Source: Farysia itapuensis
Taxonomy: Eukaryota; Basidiomycota; Ustilaginomycetes; Ustilaginales; Ustilaginaceae
Length of the DNA stretch: 64,000 nucleotides
Reading direction: 5' to 3'
NCBI GenBank assembly: GCA_023212645.1
Contig: JALBYC010000007.1
Span: forward strand, 62,001-126,000
The position numbers were made by a program, and so were the translations under genes. Every line of letters begins with the position of its first letter. Within the stretch, counting starts at the first letter, position 1. Shown in pieces: positions 58,700 to 64,000 of the stretch. The notes below the pieces were generated by a model. It did not search any database and was not told the origin of the DNA. It saw nothing but the letters and a program-made list of their open reading frames with translations.

Positions 58700-59923
58700 T
58701 TAGAAGAGTTTGAAGCCAGCCATGGAGTCTTGCGCCGCGATCGTCGTCGTCGTCGTGGTGGTGGTGGTGGTGGTGGTGGTGGTGGTTTGACCTGTTTCTT
58801 GCCGGGGCTGCTCTTTTGGTTCACTTCCAGGCGTGGAGATGTGAACGGGCGGCGTGGAGGTGGCAAGACTCGTCGCAATTCTCCCCTGACCCACCGCAGA
58901 TGGTTTTACATCGGGCTGCTCCGCCTTGTTTCGATTCGCAGCATCAGCCACGCTCTGCAAGTTGTACTTCTTGTACCGCTCGTAGTCGGCGAGTACGGAA
59001 ATGGCTGCTACGTTTTTGAGAATTTCCACGACGATCCAGAGATCCGGGCTGTCGAGGTTAGCCGTGTGGAGTTTGGATCCGTCGGCAGGGGTGGGTATAG
59101 CCTGAGCGATAGCTGCGATGACGTCGGAGCGGTGGAGTGTGGAGTGGGAGCGGATTCGAGGGTCGATTTTGAACGTACGTCCAGGTCCTTGTGGTGAGAA
59201 GAAGCGCGGGAGCACCCCACGCGCGTGTTGCAGCAACGAGGGGAAATCAGCATAACACGTGCTGGAAACCGGACTGAGTCGCTGCACGAAGCGCGTTCCC
59301 GGCTCACCTGTCTCGGCCACCTGGTCCAGAACGGCCAGAACAAGCGTCAAAGGGTCGAACGGCGGACTGACCGAGATGAATACGAGGCATTCCGTGTCGG
59401 TCTCGACCTTGCGGAACCTGTCCACCGTGCCGGGGTTCGAGCATGGACCGCGCCGTTCTGATGCTTTGATATGCTGCAACTCAGCGGCGATTTGCGCCTC
59501 GATATCGTCTTCGTCCGGTTTCGACGCCGGCGGTGGCGGCAACGCTGCTGGTTCCGGCTGTGTTATTGACTTGGGTGCAGCTGCTGGCCCATTCCGCAGA
59601 GCGTCCATATCGTCCTCCTCCTCATCTACTGTCTTGCTGACATCCTCGCTCGGAGGCGGCTGAGTTGCTACGACACCAGGGTAGATGCGGTCGGCGGTTT
59701 CGTTGAGCAGATCCATGAATTGCAGTGCTGCTTTGCGCTCTCTTCCCTGAACGCACGAGACGAGGATGCCTGGTCCAGCTATGGACTTGGACGACACGCG
59801 GTACAGCTGCGGCCTTCGCTTACTCGTCCCTTCAAACCGCGGTCGATTAGCGCCCCTGTTACTGCTGCTGGGATCATCGCGGTGCGAGACACCCGGTCCA
59901 CTTCGTTTGCGCTTCGACGGCAT
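58700..59923 (-). CDS. TAN1: Tan1/THUMPD1, tRNA acetylation adaptor
   Basis: This 407-residue THUMP-domain protein binds tRNA and brings in the acetyltransferase Kre33/NAT10 to make N4-acetylcytidine at position 12 of tRNA-Ser and tRNA-Leu. Near residue 50 it reads GILVSCVQGRERKAALQFM, the family's N-terminal block. The THUMP region spans about 205-325: STCYADFPSLLQHARGVLP, GRTFKIDPRIRSHSTLHRSD, DLWIVVEILKNVAAISVL. After the conserved YERYKKYNLQSVA the tail is low-complexity and contains about 16 consecutive threonines from an (ACC)n(ACG)n tract, then ends AAQDSMAGFKLF. I chose the ATG at 59923 (MPSKRKRSG); in-frame upstream sequence has no family character. Divergent from the next gene (205 bp). 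Confidence 0.92.
   Translation of the reverse strand: MPSKRKRSGPGVSHRDDPSSSNRGANRPRFEGTSKRRPQLYRVSSKSIAGPGILVSCVQGRERKAALQFMDLLNETADRIYPGVVATQPPPSEDVSKTVDEEEDDMDALRNGPAAAPKSITQPEPAALPPPPASKPDEDDIEAQIAAELQHIKASERRGPCSNPGTVDRFRKVETDTECLVFISVSPPFDPLTLVLAVLDQVAETGEPGTRFVQRLSPVSSTCYADFPSLLQHARGVLPRFFSPQGPGRTFKIDPRIRSHSTLHRSDVIAAIAQAIPTPADGSKLHTANLDSPDLWIVVEILKNVAAISVLADYERYKKYNLQSVADAANRNKAEQPDVKPSAVGQGRIATSLATSTPPVHISTPGSEPKEQPRQETGQTTTTTTTTTTTTTTTIAAQDSMAGFKLF
58741..58786. repeat. Trinucleotide tract (TCG)n(TGG)n coding poly-Thr in TAN1
   Basis: About five TCG/CGT-phase units are followed by about ten GGT-phase units, seen directly. On the TAN1 strand both read as threonine codons. Slippage would change the poly-Thr length without a frameshift. 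Confidence 0.95.
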
Positions 59924-60128
59924 CCTGACAGTGTGGCTGTTGGGCTGTCCATTTGTGCAGGTTAAAATTCGCCCTTTTTCTTCGCCCGCCCGCACCACCG
60001 CCTCGGAACGCGGAACTCGGATCCCGGCAGACGGCTAACAGGGAAAGCTTTTTCTGACAGCGCAATTCAGCGCAAAAGGTGACAGCATACCTGCACAGAC
60101 CTGGGGAAGAGAAGGGCGCGGATCAGCA

Positions 60129-60839
60129 ATGGATCTGGACGGGACGAGTAATCCAGATCCACACGGCGTGCAGCGGCTACTATCGCTGCTGCGCGCACAA
60201 CAGGATGCAGCAGCGGCGAAAGATGCACCTGCGCAGCATCCTTTCTTCCCGCCCTCAACACAGCCGCCAGCCCGCACGACATCATCGCTTGAAGCCGCGC
60301 CAAGTGCTACTCGACGCAGTTACAACGCGCAACCACGCTTCCACACAACTCAGGGTCAGGGGGAGACCTACGATCCATACTCGTTCAACCCATTCGCATC
60401 TACCCCTCCCGATCCTCCACCTTCGGCAGAGACAGCGGAGGTGCAGGACAGATCGACCATGACATTCACACAGTCGCTGCCCGTGCTCTCCACCTTGGCG
60501 ACAGACAGGAAGTTTGTCGCGGAGCTTCGCAAGATGCGCACAGAGCAGCATGCGTTGGAACGCAAGTTGGCTGCCCAGCACCAGTCCCATGTAACGCTAG
60601 CCCGCGCTTCCACCCCTCGTGTCACCACTTCGCAGGACCAGGATGACCGCACACTGCGCGAGTCCATGCTCAAGGAGTGGGACGCCCTCCGCACACGCCA
60701 AACCCGCCGTCTAGCAGAGCTCAACGTCCCAACTTTCGGCTCCACATCCCCCACCGCACTTAAACACCAGGCGAAAGTCCTGGCTGTTCTCGTATCCATG
60801 CTCGACGACGAAGACGATGACGCTGGTGCCAAAGAGTAG
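60129..60839 (+). CDS. Unrecognised 236-residue protein
   Basis: I do not recognise this protein. The N-terminus (MDLDGTSNPDPHGVQRLLSLL) is followed by an Ala/Pro/Ser-rich stretch to about residue 115. A predicted helical region at about 118-160 (FVAELRKMRTEQHALERKL) could be a coiled coil. A second helical block (LRESMLKEWDALRTRQTRRL, 178-198) leads to AELNVPTFG and AKVLAVLVSMLDDEDDD, an acidic end. There is no signal peptide, membrane segment or metal motif. The codon usage and clean frame look like a real gene. It sits between TAN1 (divergent) and the biotin gene (convergent, 41 bp between stops). The helical C-terminal half suggests a subunit of some complex; that is a guess. Confidence 0.65.
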   Translation: MDLDGTSNPDPHGVQRLLSLLRAQQDAAAAKDAPAQHPFFPPSTQPPARTTSSLEAAPSATRRSYNAQPRFHTTQGQGETYDPYSFNPFASTPPDPPPSAETAEVQDRSTMTFTQSLPVLSTLATDRKFVAELRKMRTEQHALERKLAAQHQSHVTLARASTPRVTTSQDQDDRTLRESMLKEWDALRTRQTRRLAELNVPTFGSTSPTALKHQAKVLAVLVSMLDDEDDDAGAKE

Positions 60840-60880
60840 CTTTTGCAAATCCAATACGATACCCTATAGTGAGATGACGC

Positions 60881-63712
60881 CTAAGTGGACGCGTGGTGGA
60901 TCGCTTGGAAGAGCGCCGTCTCGGCCTGGCGCAGTACGGGTGCGGGCGTGTTGAGCGATGACATGAGGTAGATCACATTGCCGAGCGGTCGAGCGTGGAT
61001 ATTGAACGGCAGTATTGTCGTCGAAGAACCGTTCTTGGGTGGGTGCGGCACGCTCGGATGTCCCTGCAGCTCGCTTGCACCGTAGCGCAGCTTGTTGAGA
61101 ATGTCGACCGAGGCGGTGCTCGTGTACCCTGCGCCGTCATCACGCAGCGAGATTTTGAGCACGCATCCCATGGCCATTGCATGATCGACGTTGTCCAGCT
61201 GTGCGAATTTGTCAACCGCATGTTTGTTCCAAAACGACCAGACGCGGGGAGGGTGTGGATTGTCTGTCCGCGCTGCCCAGTCGGCCTGAGCGTGTGCCCA
61301 GCCGCCATTCTGATCGTGCTTGAGCTGTGAGATGGCGCTGAGTGTCTCGAGTGCGACCGCACATCCAATTGGGTGTGCCGTATAGCTGTGGCCGTGTAAC
61401 AAAGCGTCCACTTTGCTGTTGGACCTGTTGAACGTTGCGAAAATGCTTGACGACGCCAGCGTCACTGACATGGGGACCATCCCACCGGTCAAAATCTTGG
61501 CAAGCACCGAAATATCCGGTGTCACGCCCAACACGGTCGCAGGTGTGCAAGGTCCCAAACGGTACAGCCCTGCAAAGACTTCGTCGAAGATGACGGGGAT
61601 TCCGCGCCACTCACCTGCCGCGCGCGGCTCCACGGACGGCTGAAGCGGCACACGGGCGGTTTTGAGCGGCGCGTCAGTCATGCTGAACAAGTCTTCTGAT
61701 GCACGAACGACGTCGATGAGCACACGTTGGAATAGCGGGTCAACAAACACCATACCGCCAGCACCCATCACGAGAGGTTCCAACACCAGAGCGCCGAATT
61801 TACGCCCTTCGACCAAAATCAGCTGCTCGAGCTTTGCTCGTATCGTCGCCTTGTAGAAGGCAGCAAGTGGATCGCTGTGCAGTCGGGTCTCGACGTCGTA
61901 CACGTCCTGCACGCTAGCGTAGTGATGTGTGAAAACGGTAGCAGAGCCGTCGTGAGATGAGCTGCTGGGCAGGTACTGCGCCAGTTGCGCGGCAGTGTCG
62001 ATGTCTGGTGCGATCAGGCTGACGGTAGCTGTGCCGTCCGCGGAGCGGATCTCGACGGTGGGTGGGTCGAACCAGTAGCCTCGACCGCGGTACCAGTGGA
62101 CAGCCTCGCTGTACACCGAGGGCTCACATGCATCCATAGTACCGATCGTGTCGCCGTGGTAGGAACCTTTGAGTCCCAGCACTTGCCATTCCTGCTGTGG
62201 ACGGCTGGACATGTACCCAGCCTGGCGGCCTGGTGCTGTACGCGCTGCTGCGACCGGCGAGGAGGACTGGTAGGTGTAGCGTGTGATGGCGGACTGGAGT
62301 GCCATCTTGAGCGCCACTTCCATACCCGTGCTGCCGTCGTCGGAGAAAAAGACGCGGCTGGCCCAGCCAGCACCTGGATGCGAGTGCATCAGCTCGACAG
62401 ACGCAACTTCAGCTGGCGGCTCTACGGCGGACGATTTGCCGGTGAGCTGCTCGGCGAGTAGTAAAGCCGGTTCGTGAGTGCCATTTGGGAACAAGACGTG
62501 GCCATACCGGCCAGCCGCTGCAGCCGCTGCTGTTACTAACCGGTGCGGGGCATGTCCGAGACACTGCGTCCACCAGCTCGCGCTACCGTCCAGCACTGGC
62601 TGTAACATGTTCTGCGCGCTCGCACTCGTGCTGCTGGGTCGTTGGTCAAGCGCGGAGAAGAAGTCACCGTGTGCGCTGTCGATCACGTTCACTTGATCGT
62701 TGGTCCGTGTCAAGTTGTGTTGTGTGAACGGCCACCAGCATGTATCGCGTGTTCGTTGAGCCATACTCGCCAGCTCTGCAATGCGCGATCGATGACGAGC
62801 ACGGAGATGGTCGACGACACTGAATACTCCGCCGGGAGTTTCTTCCTTGCTGAGGTTTTCGTCAAGCGCGCCTTTGCCACGGACGAGACCTTCGTAGTAT
62901 GCGCGCATCGCCGCCTGATCAGCACTTGTGTCTGCGTTGCGCACGGGTGGTGGTCCAAACACGCCGGATTGGGCCGAAGCGCCTGGTCCACCAAGTCCAA
63001 AGACAGGAATGTTGTGTTCCTCGGCAAAGAATCGACGAAGGTACTCTACGTTGCCATACCGGTGCGAGGGGAAGAGGAGCACGGCTTCTACATCGTACCC
63101 GGCCACAAGCAGCGACTCGAACGCCGAACGCGTTGTACTAATCCCACCGAGCTCTGCACTTCCGATCAGAATCGTGGGTAAGCGCAGTGGACGCAAGAGA
63201 TGAGTCTGTGAGACTCCCGAGGGTCCTGGCGAATGCACTCCGCCCGCTGTCTCGACAAATGCCACACCGTCAGCGCCCGTCCCCGCAGCAGCGGCATCGT
63301 GGATCCAGTCACCGACCGATCGAATAAAGTCTTGGTCCGATGGCACTACGTTGAGCGATGCTGACCCGTTCGAGCTGCGCTCCCGTTCGAGCTGCACGGC
63401 AAGATGCGGGCTGACCGGGTCGTTGAACCGGTACAGCGTCTTGTACTTGGCATTCGGGGCAAACGTCGAGATATGCGCATCGTCCGAGTCGGAAAGTGCG
63501 CCGGTGGAGACAGGTTTGAGATAGTGGACCTGTTCGCCGCGATTCTGCTGGGCTGCGTGGAGGACATTGTGCGGCAATGCTCGGCCCGCACTGGAATCGA
63601 GCGGGAGCGCGGCGGATGCAAGACACAGTGCAGTGGTGAATATGGTCTTGCCAACATCCGTGTTGGCACCAAAGATCTGGTGCACCCGCAGATGTCGGTA
63701 CAGATGCGCCAT
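60881..63712 (-). CDS. bioDA: Bifunctional dethiobiotin synthetase / DAPA aminotransferase
   Basis: This 943-residue fusion carries out two consecutive steps of biotin synthesis: KAPA to DAPA (PLP aminotransferase) and DAPA to dethiobiotin (ATP-dependent). The N-terminal half is the synthetase, with P-loop GANTDVGKT (residues 15-23), HYLKPVSTG and VETAGGVHSPGPSG. The aminotransferase starts near 330 with CWWPFTQHN, which lines the substrate site. It continues with GSYHGDTIGTMDACEPS, VIFDEVFAGLYRLG (Asp710 contacts the PLP ring nitrogen) and AKILTGGMVPMSVTLA (Lys739 would be the Schiff-base lysine). This domain order matches the BIO3-BIO1 fusions known in plants and filamentous fungi. The very N-terminus could carry a mitochondrial signal (MAHLYRHLRVHQ). 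It implies this part of biotin synthesis is encoded; KAPA and biotin synthases are not in the window. Confidence 0.95.
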   Translation of the reverse strand: MAHLYRHLRVHQIFGANTDVGKTIFTTALCLASAALPLDSSAGRALPHNVLHAAQQNRGEQVHYLKPVSTGALSDSDDAHISTFAPNAKYKTLYRFNDPVSPHLAVQLERERSSNGSASLNVVPSDQDFIRSVGDWIHDAAAAGTGADGVAFVETAGGVHSPGPSGVSQTHLLRPLRLPTILIGSAELGGISTTRSAFESLLVAGYDVEAVLLFPSHRYGNVEYLRRFFAEEHNIPVFGLGGPGASAQSGVFGPPPVRNADTSADQAAMRAYYEGLVRGKGALDENLSKEETPGGVFSVVDHLRARHRSRIAELASMAQRTRDTCWWPFTQHNLTRTNDQVNVIDSAHGDFFSALDQRPSSTSASAQNMLQPVLDGSASWWTQCLGHAPHRLVTAAAAAAGRYGHVLFPNGTHEPALLLAEQLTGKSSAVEPPAEVASVELMHSHPGAGWASRVFFSDDGSTGMEVALKMALQSAITRYTYQSSSPVAAARTAPGRQAGYMSSRPQQEWQVLGLKGSYHGDTIGTMDACEPSVYSEAVHWYRGRGYWFDPPTVEIRSADGTATVSLIAPDIDTAAQLAQYLPSSSSHDGSATVFTHHYASVQDVYDVETRLHSDPLAAFYKATIRAKLEQLILVEGRKFGALVLEPLVMGAGGMVFVDPLFQRVLIDVVRASEDLFSMTDAPLKTARVPLQPSVEPRAAGEWRGIPVIFDEVFAGLYRLGPCTPATVLGVTPDISVLAKILTGGMVPMSVTLASSSIFATFNRSNSKVDALLHGHSYTAHPIGCAVALETLSAISQLKHDQNGGWAHAQADWAARTDNPHPPRVWSFWNKHAVDKFAQLDNVDHAMAMGCVLKISLRDDGAGYTSTASVDILNKLRYGASELQGHPSVPHPPKNGSSTTILPFNIHARPLGNVIYLMSSLNTPAPVLRQAETALFQAIHHAST

Positions 63713-64000
63713 TGCCCCTCGACCTGATCGTCGTTTCGTGACGTGAACTCACACGATCTTCTCACACCTCTCTCGACTGTCCAAACAAATAGTGCAAAAA
63801 CAAGAAGCCGCTTTATTCACCGCCTTCCCAACACATCTCGCGTCCGCTCAAATATGTACAGATGAATTGTAGGGGCTAGATACATCGTTAGAGGTCGTCA
63901 AAAACAGAGGGGAGACGTATGGAAAGAACGGGCTACGAGCATGATAGAGCAGGGAAGAGGGAAGGTTGGCGAAAACGGTGTTTTCTTGACGAGCAGGACA
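63713..64000. other. Intergenic to window end
   Basis: 288 bp upstream of the biotin gene hold its promoter. Nothing else can be supported before the window ends. Confidence 0.4.

Noticed and set aside
60881..63712. Horizontal transfer of the biotin fusion gene
   Set aside because: The fusion looks bacterial in each half, but the fused arrangement is known in filamentous fungi and the gene's composition resembles its neighbours.
1..64000. CRISPR array, prophage, insertion sequence, transposon or secondary-metabolite cluster
   Set aside because: The window is eukaryotic; the only repeats are microsatellites and one in-frame 78-bp duplication, and no transposase, reverse transcriptase, PKS or NRPS sequence is present.

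Overview
This window is nuclear DNA from a compact fungal genome. Genes lie tens to a few hundred bases apart, most have no intron, and the few introns seen are 50-67 bp with GTRAGT-type donors and YAG acceptors. The protein repertoire (fungal Chs5, Kex2, Zrc1, Mgm1, Sam50, a fungal-type BIO3-BIO1 fusion), the long low-complexity Ala/Ser/Pro/Gln tracts and the GC-rich, intron-poor coding style fit a basidiomycete, most likely a smut fungus (Ustilaginomycetes). I cannot name the species. I see no transposon, tRNA, rRNA, CRISPR array or secondary-metabolite cluster.

Layout. 1-2.4 kb: a CreC/WDR20-type WD40 protein on the minus strand, cut by the window edge. 2.7-7.5 kb: VPS54. 7.9-12.3 kb: a LEA2-like single-pass membrane protein with five Lys-Arg sites in its C-terminus, directly followed by the Kex2 protease gene. 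12.6-17.6 kb: aquaporin and CFT2. 17.7-23.2 kb: CHS5, an F-box protein, a metallo-beta-lactamase-fold protein, the Arp2/3 subunit ARPC2 (three exons), and an APC15-like protein. 23.7-28.7 kb: a protein resembling the C-terminal domain of TEA factors but without the TEA domain, then MGM1. 29-36.6 kb: a Zrc1-type zinc transporter, RPN1, SAM50 and RPC25. 36.9-46.5 kb: a Sac7-type RhoGAP, a small conserved lysine-rich protein (three exons), and VPS8. 46.8-58.6 kb: a glutamate-cysteine ligase modifier subunit with a 28-nt coding last exon, UBP2, and LAA1/HEATR5. 58.7-63.7 kb: TAN1, an unrecognised 236-aa protein, and a bifunctional dethiobiotin synthetase/DAPA aminotransferase.

Most genes are housekeeping and stand in alternating divergent and convergent pairs, with short shared promoters (roughly 120-320 bp, 495 bp in one case) and convergent stop codons as close as 36-41 bp. 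Five genes (VPS54, KEX2, CHS5, VPS8, LAA1) act in trans-Golgi/endosome trafficking, a functional enrichment for the window. The observation most worth testing is the putative Kex2 substrate encoded next to KEX2 itself. Others are a predicted F-E-G-R aquaporin filter, a VPS8 zinc finger split by about 240 residues, and the terminal micro-exon of the GCLM-type gene.
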